DNA of 7,271 nucleotides from positions 13,185 to 20,455 of the forward strand of contig JAHDHN010000013.1 in the NCBI GenBank assembly GCA_020631295.1, in the 5' to 3' direction. Source of the stretch: Rickettsiales bacterium (GTDB lineage Bacteria > Pseudomonadota > Alphaproteobacteria > Rickettsiales > UBA8987). A program made the translations under genes and the position numbers. Positions 1 to 6,380 of this stretch are shown one piece after another. Position 1 is the stretch's first letter, and each line of letters opens with the position of its first letter. A model generated the notes under the pieces. That model was not told the DNA's origin and did no database searches. It worked only from the letters and a program-made list of their open reading frames with translations.

Positions 1-1
1 C

Positions 2-571
2 ATGCCAACATTGTTAGAGACTGCCATTGACGAGGTGAAGCTGATCCAGCTGGATGTGTATGGTGACAGCCGTGGTTTTTTTACCGAGCGCTATTCCAAG
101 GCTGCCTTTGCAGAGCTGGGGATTGTACAGGATTTTGTGCAGGATAATCATTCACGTTCTGCACCGGGTGTGGTGCGTGGTTTGCATTATCAGCGCAACC
201 CAGATCAAGGCAAATTGGTGGGTGTGGCGCGTGGCGCTATTTACGATGTGGCGGTGGATATTCGGGCTGGGTCACCGACATTTGGGCAATATGTGGGCGC
301 AGAGCTGAGCGATGAAAATGGCCGGCTGCTCTGGGTGCCGGCAGGCTTTGCGCATGGTTTTTGTGTGATGGGCAATGGGCCGGCCGATGTGCTGTATAAA
401 ACAGATGGTTTGTATAATGCGGCAGGTGAAGGCGGCATTGCCTTTAACGACCCAGAGATTGGCATTGAGTGGCCAGTGGCGGTGGAGCCAATTTTTTCGG
501 AGCGTGACGCCGCCCAACCCAGCCTAAAGGCCTATGCAGAGAACCCAGCCTTTACCTATGGTGAGGTGTAA
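2..571 (+). CDS. rfbC: dTDP-4-dehydrorhamnose 3,5-epimerase (RmlC family)
   Basis: This cytoplasmic enzyme epimerises C3 and C5 of dTDP-4-dehydro-6-deoxyglucose, the third step of dTDP-L-rhamnose synthesis, which supplies LPS O-antigen or other surface glycans. The 189-residue protein is close to the usual family length, so the ATG at position 2 is probably the true start, although only one upstream base is visible and no ribosome site can be judged. The active site looks intact: the GDSRGFF motif at 21-27, catalytic-type His62 in RGLHYQ, Lys71, His118 in GFAHGF, Tyr132 and Tyr138, and Asp169, which lines up with the His63/Asp170 pair known from the Salmonella enzyme. The NDPEIGIEWP motif starts at 149. 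The gene ends 9 bases before lptG, suggesting cotranscription with LPS export genes. The other rhamnose genes (rfbA, rfbB, rfbD) are not in the window and may lie upstream. Confidence 0.95.
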   Translation: MPTLLETAIDEVKLIQLDVYGDSRGFFTERYSKAAFAELGIVQDFVQDNHSRSAPGVVRGLHYQRNPDQGKLVGVARGAIYDVAVDIRAGSPTFGQYVGAELSDENGRLLWVPAGFAHGFCVMGNGPADVLYKTDGLYNAAGEGGIAFNDPEIGIEWPVAVEPIFSERDAAQPSLKAYAENPAFTYGEV

Positions 572-580
572 TATCAGCAC

Positions 581-1645
581 ATGGCAGCACGGACATTACA
601 TTATTATATAGGCAAGCAGTTTTTACTGCGCGTGGGGCTGGTGCTTTCAGTCATTGCGCTGCTGGTTTATTTGGTGGATGTGATGGATTTGTTGCGCCGT
701 GCGGGCAATAAAGACGTGCCCTTTTGGGTGGTGTTGCAAATGGGTGGGTTGCGCCTGCTTTCCTTGCTATTGGTGGTGTTTCCCTTTGCGGTCTATATTG
801 GCACATTGTTATGTTACAGCAAGCTCACCCATTCGCGGGAGCTGATTGTGGTGCGCGCAGCGGGCATTTCCGTGTGGCAATTTTTATTTCCGGCTGTGAT
901 GCTGGCTGCCTTGTTGGGCGCGCTGGTGTTTAGTGCGTTGCAGCCGCTCAGTGCGGTGTCACTCAAGCTGTTTGCGCATCAAGAAAGCCGCTATTTTTCT
1001 TCCACGCCTGTGAGCGCCTATCGCTTTGGCGATACTATGTGGTTTAAGGAAAAATTACCCAGCGGTACGGCATTGTTGCATGCTAAGTCTGTGACATTGA
1101 ATAGCGATAATATGGTGGAGCTGCGCGAACCTATTTGGATGTTGCTGGACGGTGAGCATAATTTGCAAGAACGGATTTATAGCCAGAAGGCTACCTTAAT
1201 GCCGGGTAGTTGGCTGTTTGACACCGCTGCGGGCAGTGAAGCACGCAAAACCGCGTTTAACAAAAGTGAGGTGGAAAATGCGGTGAGAGAGGTGGAAACC
1301 ATTGGGTTTTGGCAATTGCCTGCGCATATCAAGCATATTACGGCTTCTGGGTTTCCAGCCATGCAGCATGCGCTCAGCTGGCACAGCCTGCTGGCCACAC
1401 CGTTGCTGTTTGTGGGCATGGTGCTGCTGGCCTCGCTCTTTGCTTTTGGCAACACACGACGTGGCAAAGCTGGGCTGATGATTGCGCTGGGCATTTTCAT
1501 TGGCTTTGCTATGTATTTTGGCATGAACTTGATTAGCACGATGACATTATCCGGCGCAATATCACCCGCTTTGGGTGCGTGGGTGCCACCTGCAGTAATC
1601 ACGCTGATTGGCGCAGCCCTGTTGTTGCATAAAGAGGATGGGTAG
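581..1645 (+). CDS. lptG: LPS export ABC transporter permease LptG
   Basis: LptG is an inner-membrane subunit of the LptB2FG transporter, which extracts LPS from the inner membrane and pushes it along the periplasmic Lpt bridge. The 354-residue protein shows the LptF/LptG (YjgP/YjgQ) plan: three N-terminal membrane helices at about 13-35, 56-79 and 98-120, a periplasmic beta-jellyroll region at about 125-265, and three C-terminal helices at about 268-290, 297-318 and 328-349. The cytoplasmic coupling segment SRELIVVRAAGIS (85-97) contacts the LptB ATPase in the family. Three details favour LptG over LptF: the N-terminal VDVMDLLRR segment, the C-terminal LLLHKEDG ending, and the position directly before lptD. 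A GAGGTG at 563-568 is a possible but rather distant ribosome site. The partner lptF is not in the window; rfbC occupies the place where it often sits. Confidence 0.93.
   Translation: MAARTLHYYIGKQFLLRVGLVLSVIALLVYLVDVMDLLRRAGNKDVPFWVVLQMGGLRLLSLLLVVFPFAVYIGTLLCYSKLTHSRELIVVRAAGISVWQFLFPAVMLAALLGALVFSALQPLSAVSLKLFAHQESRYFSSTPVSAYRFGDTMWFKEKLPSGTALLHAKSVTLNSDNMVELREPIWMLLDGEHNLQERIYSQKATLMPGSWLFDTAAGSEARKTAFNKSEVENAVREVETIGFWQLPAHIKHITASGFPAMQHALSWHSLLATPLLFVGMVLLASLFAFGNTRRGKAGLMIALGIFIGFAMYFGMNLISTMTLSGAISPALGAWVPPAVITLIGAALLLHKEDG
1632..1638 (+). promoter_or_regulatory. Ribosome binding site supporting the GTG start of lptD
   Basis: The purine-rich AAGAGGA lies inside the last codons of lptG, nine bases before the GTG at 1648. 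It supports that GTG as the lptD start, as does the signal peptide that begins exactly there. No ATG in this frame lies between the lptG stop and the signal peptide. Confidence 0.6.
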
Positions 1646-1647
1646 CC

Positions 1648-3750
1648 GTGTCGTTTCGTTTTATCCAAACTATAATTCTTTGTGTGCTCTGTGTGCCTTT
1701 TATGGCGGTAGCAGAAGAGCCTGTGCAGGTGGAGTTTCAGGCAGATCAGGTGCGTTATGAGTCTCCCTATGTAATGGCAGAGGGTAATGTGCTGGTGGAA
1801 TATGAAGGGCGCTCTCTGCGCACGCCTTTTTTGCGTTATAACCAGCAAACAGATGAGATTGATGCGCAAAAAAGCATCTTTTTTGAAGATGAATTTGGCA
1901 ATCGCTATTTTGCCAAGCGTGCCCTCTTAAACCGCAAGATGGAAACGGGCGAAATCCATAATATCAGCGGGACGACGGTGGATAACGCTTTTTTCTCTGC
2001 AGAAAAGGCGCAGCGCCAGAGTGATGCGCGCTATGTGCTGGAAGAGGCGCGCTATAGCCCGTGCCATGCTTGTGTGGGCAAAGAGAAGAAAATTCCGTTT
2101 TGGCAGCTGGCGGCGCGCAAGGTGATGATGGATCAGGCCAATGAGACAATCCGTTATAAAGATGCTGCCTTAGAGCTGCTGGGTGTGCCAGTATTTTATT
2201 TGCCTTATTTCTTTCACCCTACGCCAGGTGCTTCACGCCGCAGCGGGTTTTTAATTCCAGAATATCGTCAATCTAACATTTTGGGCGGGATGCTGCGCAT
2301 TCCTTATTACGTGAATATCAAACCAGAAATGGACATGACCATTGCCCCCATTTTAACCTCTAATGAAGGGCCCATCCTCACTGGGGAATTTCGTCATTTA
2401 ACCAAATGGGGGAAATATGAGTTTAGCGGCAGCGCCACTTATCCAGAACGGAGAAATGTGGTGGGCTTGGCAGATGGCGGCCGTGAATGGCGTGGTCATA
2501 TTAAGGGAAGCGGGCGCTTTAGTTTGCCGCATCGTTGGTTTGTTGGCTTTGATGGCAAGCGCGCCAGTGATGATACTTATTTGGGGCGCTATGGCTTTGG
2601 TGCAGAAGATTTGCTCACCACAGTGGGCTATGCAGATCGCATTTGGGATAAGAATTATATTGGCGGTAAACTCATTAGTTTTCAGGGGCTGAATGTGAAT
2701 GATGACCCAGATACTACGCCATTCATTGCACCGCTGATAGAGGCGCATATGGAGCGCACGATTGAGGTGCAGGAGACACCCATTACTGTTTATAATGATT
2801 TGCATCTGATGCAGCTTTATCGCCGCATTGGTACCGATAGTTACCGCGCGGCTAACCAAACGGGTGTAACAATGCAGCATATTACCCAATCTGGTGTGGT
2901 GCTGGAAGGTGATGCGCATCTTTATGCAGATGCATATCATGTGAATGATTTTATCAATAGCAGTACTGGCCAGGTGGAAGATGGCAGCCGCACGAGGCTA
3001 GCACCTGCCTTGGCTGTGGAAGCCAGTTGGCCACTGATGCGTCATGATGCCAATATGACCACCATGCTTACACCACGGGTGATGGGCTATGTGAGTGAAT
3101 CCGATGCGGAATTTAACCAAGATGTACCCAATGAAGACAGTTTAACGCCTGAATTGAGTGATCTGAATTTATTTAATTATAGCCGTTTTGCGGGTGTGGA
3201 CAGGCGTGAGCTTGGCACGCGTGTGACATATGGCTTGGAGGCGGCCTTGCTGCATAATGAGTGGCGTTTGGACGGTTTTTTGGGCCAAACATATTATAAG
3301 GACGGTGATGTGCTTGGTTTGGCGGCTGATGATAGGTCTGACATTGTTGGGCGTGTGGGCGCAGAATATATGGATTTGGCGAAGGTGAGCTACCGCTTCT
3401 TGGCAGAGGAAGAAACTGGCCATATCCGCAAGCATGAGTTGGATGCACGTATTACCCATGAGCGCGTGCAGGCCAATGCAGCCTATGTGTTTTTTGATAC
3501 CAATAATCCGGTGGAAGAGATCCATGGCGGTGTAAATGTGAAACTGTACAAAGATTGGCGTGTATATGCTGGTGCACGGCGTGATATTGAAGGCAATCAG
3601 TGGATCAATAATCGTGCAGGCATTGTGTATGATAATGATTGTTTTGAACTGGATTTAGGCTGGCAACGTACTTTTGTACGCGACCGGGATATTGAGCCCA
3701 GCTCGGACATAAAAGTGAAATTCACCCTAAAATCGCTTGGAAAAGAATAG
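1648..3750 (+). CDS. lptD: LPS-assembly outer-membrane protein LptD (Imp/OstA)
   Basis: LptD is the outer-membrane barrel that, with the lipoprotein LptE, places LPS in the outer leaflet. The GTG-started protein has 700 residues, somewhat shorter than the 784 of E. coli. A signal peptide covers 1-22, with likely cleavage after AVA. An OstA/LptA-like beta-taco domain spans about 27-125 (VEFQADQVRYESPYVMAEGN and following). The family signature follows: GVPVFYLPYFFHP (179-191) and SRRSGFLIP (196-204). The rest reads as the transmembrane barrel, with alternating strands to the C-terminal FTLKSLGKE. The mature protein has only three cysteines: C139 and C142 in a CHAC motif, and C665 in NDCFELD near the C-terminus. 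This permits one long-range disulfide like those needed for function in E. coli. It starts 2 bases after lptG and precedes surA, whose product is a known assembly factor for LptD in E. coli. Confidence 0.95.
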   Translation: MSFRFIQTIILCVLCVPFMAVAEEPVQVEFQADQVRYESPYVMAEGNVLVEYEGRSLRTPFLRYNQQTDEIDAQKSIFFEDEFGNRYFAKRALLNRKMETGEIHNISGTTVDNAFFSAEKAQRQSDARYVLEEARYSPCHACVGKEKKIPFWQLAARKVMMDQANETIRYKDAALELLGVPVFYLPYFFHPTPGASRRSGFLIPEYRQSNILGGMLRIPYYVNIKPEMDMTIAPILTSNEGPILTGEFRHLTKWGKYEFSGSATYPERRNVVGLADGGREWRGHIKGSGRFSLPHRWFVGFDGKRASDDTYLGRYGFGAEDLLTTVGYADRIWDKNYIGGKLISFQGLNVNDDPDTTPFIAPLIEAHMERTIEVQETPITVYNDLHLMQLYRRIGTDSYRAANQTGVTMQHITQSGVVLEGDAHLYADAYHVNDFINSSTGQVEDGSRTRLAPALAVEASWPLMRHDANMTTMLTPRVMGYVSESDAEFNQDVPNEDSLTPELSDLNLFNYSRFAGVDRRELGTRVTYGLEAALLHNEWRLDGFLGQTYYKDGDVLGLAADDRSDIVGRVGAEYMDLAKVSYRFLAEEETGHIRKHELDARITHERVQANAAYVFFDTNNPVEEIHGGVNVKLYKDWRVYAGARRDIEGNQWINNRAGIVYDNDCFELDLGWQRTFVRDRDIEPSSDIKVKFTLKSLGKE

Positions 3751-3763
3751 TGAAGCGTATAAA
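3737..3763 (+). promoter_or_regulatory. Weak candidate promoter for surA
   Basis: A TTGGAA hexamer at 3737-3742, inside the end of lptD, and TATAAA at 3758-3763 form a sigma-70-like pair with a 15-base spacer, shorter than the usual 17. Transcription would begin near 3770, leaving a short leader that includes the surA ribosome site. The match is weak and surA may simply be read through from lptD. Confidence 0.22.
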
Positions 3764-3780
3764 CGGGTGAAACCTGAAAA

Positions 3781-3790
3781 GGAAGAGAGG
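3781..3790 (+). promoter_or_regulatory. Strong ribosome binding site of surA
   Basis: The purine run GGAAGAGAGG ends five bases before the ATG at 3796. It is the best Shine-Dalgarno-like sequence in the window and fixes the surA start, which also begins a clear signal peptide. Confidence 0.7.
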
Positions 3791-3795
3791 CTCTC

Positions 3796-4767
3796 ATGAA
3801 AAAAATAGCGTTATATATTGCTTTGTTCACTGCCAGTATTGTGCAAGCTGCTACCTATGGTGTGGTGGCGGTGGTGAATAATGAGCGCATCACTAATTTT
3901 GAGCTGGTGGAGCGTATTGATATGATGATCAGTGCGGCTAAAGCACCGAATACGGCAGAGCTGCGCTCGCAGCTGCGCGGTCGTGCGTTGGAGCAGTTGA
4001 TTAATGAGGCATTGCAAATTCAACATGCGAAAGAAAAAGGCTATGAAGTAACCGAGGCAGACTCTCGCAAAGCTATTGCCGCATTGGAAAAGCGCAATAA
4101 TTTAGGGGCTGGTGGGTTTGATGCTTTTTTGAAACGTGAAGGTGTGAGCCGTCGTACTGTGCTGAAGCAAATTCAAGCACAAATATTGTGGAATAAATTA
4201 GTAGGGCAGCGTTTTGCACGTCGTGGCTATGTATCAGAAGCAGAGCTGAACGAAGCAATGGAAGCGCAGAAAAACAACCCATTTACCTATCAAGAAACCG
4301 TAGTGAGTACTATTTCTACGCCAATTTATTATTTGAAAGAGCTGGTATTCCCTCGCACAGGTGATGACCGTTCTGTGGCAACGCTTGCAAAGCTGGTTGC
4401 TGGAGATTTGCGCTCTGGCAAAATGAAGTTTGATGAAGCTATTGCTACCTATGCAAAATCGTCTGGTGAAGGCGGTGATATTGGCTGGGTCGTAGAAGAA
4501 AAATTACCGGCCGAACTTAAGGAATTTGTGAAGAAAAATAAAGCTGGAAGTATTTTTGGACCGGTGCAAACACCAAAGGACTTCCGCTTATTCCAAGTCG
4601 CACAAAAGAAAACAGACACACGCAAAGAGCCAAGAGTGGTGAATAAAAAAAGAACCTATACGCGTGATGAAATGGAAACAAAGCTGCGTAACGAAAAAAT
4701 TGGACAGGCAGTGGAAGCCTATATGGATAAGATACGCAATCAGGCTTATATTGAAAACCGTTTATAG
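3796..4767 (+). CDS. surA: Periplasmic chaperone SurA, single parvulin domain
   Basis: SurA-family proteins escort unfolded outer-membrane proteins across the periplasm to the BAM complex. The 323-residue protein has a signal peptide at 1-18 (MKKIALYIALFTASIVQA). The SurA N-terminal chaperone domain runs from about 20 to 160, starting at YGVVAVVNNERITNFELVER and rich in helices. One parvulin-type rotamase domain covers about 178-272, with KELVF and GEGGDIGWVVEEKLP as landmarks. A C-terminal helix (about 289-323) ending in YIENRL completes the chaperone core, as in the family. E. coli SurA has two parvulin domains, whereas alphaproteobacterial versions usually have one. The histidine expected near the end of an active parvulin fold is replaced in the DFRLFQV segment (262-268), so catalysis may be lost while chaperoning remains. 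It sits 45 bases after lptD. The usual followers pdxA and rsmA are absent. Confidence 0.88.
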   Translation: MKKIALYIALFTASIVQAATYGVVAVVNNERITNFELVERIDMMISAAKAPNTAELRSQLRGRALEQLINEALQIQHAKEKGYEVTEADSRKAIAALEKRNNLGAGGFDAFLKREGVSRRTVLKQIQAQILWNKLVGQRFARRGYVSEAELNEAMEAQKNNPFTYQETVVSTISTPIYYLKELVFPRTGDDRSVATLAKLVAGDLRSGKMKFDEAIATYAKSSGEGGDIGWVVEEKLPAELKEFVKKNKAGSIFGPVQTPKDFRLFQVAQKKTDTRKEPRVVNKKRTYTRDEMETKLRNEKIGQAVEAYMDKIRNQAYIENRL

Positions 4768-4837
4768 AACGTAGCTTTTCCGTTAAGAAAGTGCCATATT
4801 GCTTGCATTTTTACGCATAAGCGCGCATTGATAATGT
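4768..4837 (+). other. surA-virB8 intergenic region
   Basis: This 70-base gap is the largest in the window and marks the switch from envelope to secretion genes. I found no convincing terminator: the only inverted repeat is a four-base AACG/CGTT pair (4768-4771 and 4781-4784) without a U-run directly after it. No clear promoter or Shine-Dalgarno sequence was seen. An in-frame TAA at 4832-4834 means virB8 cannot start further upstream. An ATG at 4834 in another frame opens 26 codons and then stops at 4914. Confidence 0.6.
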
Positions 4838-5551
4838 ATGATTGGTTTTACGAAACAAAAACAACAGAAAGAGGCCAAGAAGCGCGCCAAGGAAAACGCC
4901 AAAGCACTTTCTGAAACCAAAAACTGGTATAGAGATCGGTTTGAGCGCACGGTGGTGCAGCGCAATGTGCTGTTTTTACTTACAGTGCTTTCTTTAATAG
5001 GTCTTGGATTGGCGGTAAATTCTGTAGCACGTCTAAATGCCAGCAAGGTGTTTGAGCCCTTTGTAATTGAGGTGGAAGAACGCACAGGCCGTGTAACCAA
5101 AGTGGATAGCGGAAAGATTGAGCGTTACTCACAAAGTACTTCCATCATCCAATATTTTGTGAAGCAGTATGTGCGTGCCCGTGAAGGCTATGAACCTAAT
5201 TTGTTTAGAAGCGATAAGTATCTTGTAGAACTTATGTCAGATAAAGAAATTAAGAACCAATATAAGAATTTTGTGAATTCACCCACCGGCCCGCGTAGCC
5301 TTGGTTTTCGTATTACGCGCCGTGTGAACTTTAAATCTGTACAGAAAGTAGGCAAAAATAAATTGCAGATTGGTTTGGTGACTACAGACCTTACCTTACC
5401 TGCTGTAGAAGAAGTGTCACGAAAAAATCATATTTTGATAGTAGAGTATAAATTCGAGGACTATGCAATGTCTCCGAAAGACAGGGAATTAAACCCGCTT
5501 GGGTTCCAAATTACCTACTATAATATTGAAGAAGAAGAGGTGTTTGAATAA
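4838..5551 (+). CDS. virB8: Type IV secretion system protein VirB8
   Basis: VirB8 is a bitopic inner-membrane protein that nucleates assembly of the VirB/D4 secretion channel and contacts VirB9 and VirB10. The 237-residue product has a lysine-rich cytoplasmic N-terminus (1-25), then the family-typical NWYRDRFERTVVQRN segment (29-43), one membrane helix at about 44-64, and a periplasmic NTF2-like domain from about 70 to the end. The conserved NPLGFQITYY (219-228) matches the NPxG motif of the family. From memory, the text around SKVFEPFVIEVEERTG (69-84) resembles Rickettsiales VirB8, which suggests an rvh-type locus. The ATG at 4838 is the first possible start because of the stop at 4832, but no Shine-Dalgarno sequence precedes it. 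The gene shares one base with virB9. Only one virB8 copy is present, whereas Rickettsiales often have two, so a second may lie elsewhere. Confidence 0.93.
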   Translation: MIGFTKQKQQKEAKKRAKENAKALSETKNWYRDRFERTVVQRNVLFLLTVLSLIGLGLAVNSVARLNASKVFEPFVIEVEERTGRVTKVDSGKIERYSQSTSIIQYFVKQYVRAREGYEPNLFRSDKYLVELMSDKEIKNQYKNFVNSPTGPRSLGFRITRRVNFKSVQKVGKNKLQIGLVTTDLTLPAVEEVSRKNHILIVEYKFEDYAMSPKDRELNPLGFQITYYNIEEEEVFE

Positions 5552-6354
5552 TGCGCAGCCTGATAATATTATGTTCTATGCTGATGAGTGTGGCAGTAGC
5601 GGCCCAATCGGGACCGGTGGCAGATAACCGCATTCAAACCTTTGTGTATAGTGCAGAGGAAGTATATAAGCTGAATGTGGTGCCAGGATATCAAACCACC
5701 ATCGAATTTCAGGAAAAAGAGAAGATCCGCACCATTTCCTTAGGCGATGGTACTGGGTTTAAGGTAACGCCGGCCACGAATCGTTTGTTTTTAAAGGCCT
5801 CACGCCCGGATCAATTCACCAATATGTATGTTCTGACCAATGAGCGGGCCTATTATTTTGACCTTTCTTCCTATAAAGTGCCGCTGGAAGATGTGATGTA
5901 TGTGGTGCGTTTTTACTATCCCGGACAAGGAAGCCGCCGGATGGCGGTGCATCCAACGCGGATGGCACAACAGCATACAGCACAAGCGCCCACTGCACCG
6001 CCGCAATTTACACAAGCCGTGGCACCCGGTGTGCCATCAAAAGTGCAAAACTACCTTACAGGGCCTGTGCAAAAGCCCGCCATGCGCATGACATTAAATG
6101 CCAACTACCGCACGACAGGTAACCCTCTTTTTACACCAACGAAGATTTTTGACGATGGCACAGCCACCTACATGCAGCTGAACCAAGCTGCAGTTGGCAG
6201 CATGTTTTTTGCGTTAACGCCAGATGGGCGTGAATTACCGCTTCAGGTGCAGCGCCAGGGTCAAAATATAAAAATCCCGCAAATATTGGGTAAGATTGTG
6301 ATGCGCTCTGGGCCAGAAGTGACCTGCATCTATAATGACAATAACCGCGTTTAA
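5551..6354 (+). CDS. virB9: Type IV secretion system protein VirB9
   Basis: VirB9 is a periplasmic protein of the outer-membrane core complex, where it pairs with VirB7 and VirB10. The 267-residue precursor has a signal peptide at 1-17 with probable cleavage after AVA. The N-terminal beta-sandwich domain covers about 27-125, with QTFVYSAEEVYKL, GYQTTIEF and the VVRFYYP strand (118-124) as family landmarks. A flexible linker rich in Pro, Ala and Gln follows (about 126-178). The C-terminal domain (about 181-267) contains NANYRTTGN and the hallmark IFDDGTATYMQL (199-210). Cys8 lies in the signal peptide without a proper lipobox, so this is not a lipoprotein. Start and stop are both shared: the ATG overlaps the virB8 stop as TAATG, and GAAGAAGAGG at 5531-5540 is a plausible ribosome site. 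This points to translational coupling with virB8. Confidence 0.94.
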   Translation: MRSLIILCSMLMSVAVAAQSGPVADNRIQTFVYSAEEVYKLNVVPGYQTTIEFQEKEKIRTISLGDGTGFKVTPATNRLFLKASRPDQFTNMYVLTNERAYYFDLSSYKVPLEDVMYVVRFYYPGQGSRRMAVHPTRMAQQHTAQAPTAPPQFTQAVAPGVPSKVQNYLTGPVQKPAMRMTLNANYRTTGNPLFTPTKIFDDGTATYMQLNQAAVGSMFFALTPDGRELPLQVQRQGQNIKIPQILGKIVMRSGPEVTCIYNDNNRV

Positions 6355-6380
6355 TGGTACGATTAACCTATGTTGTTTGA
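6354..6380 (+). other. Eight-codon upstream ORF overlapping the virB10 start
   Basis: The virB9 stop forms TAATG, the same junction as virB8/virB9, but this ATG does not open virB10. It reads eight codons (MVRLTYVV) and stops with TGA at 6378-6380, just past the virB10 ATG at 6370. It could let ribosomes that finish virB9 restart and then slip back to virB10, or it may be chance. No homology is expected at this length. Confidence 0.25.

Noticed and set aside
1177..1869. A 230-codon reverse-strand open frame across the lptG/lptD junction
   Set aside because: It lies fully over two well-supported genes, its product has no recognisable domain and an unnatural composition, and it spans a conserved gene boundary. 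It is best explained as a shadow frame.
2398..2940. A 180-codon reverse-strand frame inside lptD
   Set aside because: It is opposite the continuous LptD barrel coding sequence and shows no recognisable protein features or ribosome site.
4768..4784. AACG/CGTT inverted repeat as a surA terminator
   Set aside because: The stem is only four base pairs with a nine-base loop, and no T-run follows it directly.
4830..4835. GATAAT as a -10 promoter element for virB8
   Set aside because: Transcription would begin about 4842, after the virB8 ATG, and no good -35 lies at 16-18 bases; the nearest TTGCAT (4803-4808) is 21 bases away.
5551..5607. VirB9 as a lipoprotein, because of Cys8 in its signal peptide
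   Set aside because: The residues before Cys8 are Ile-Ile-Leu rather than a lipobox, and a normal signal peptidase I site (AVA) lies at 15-17.
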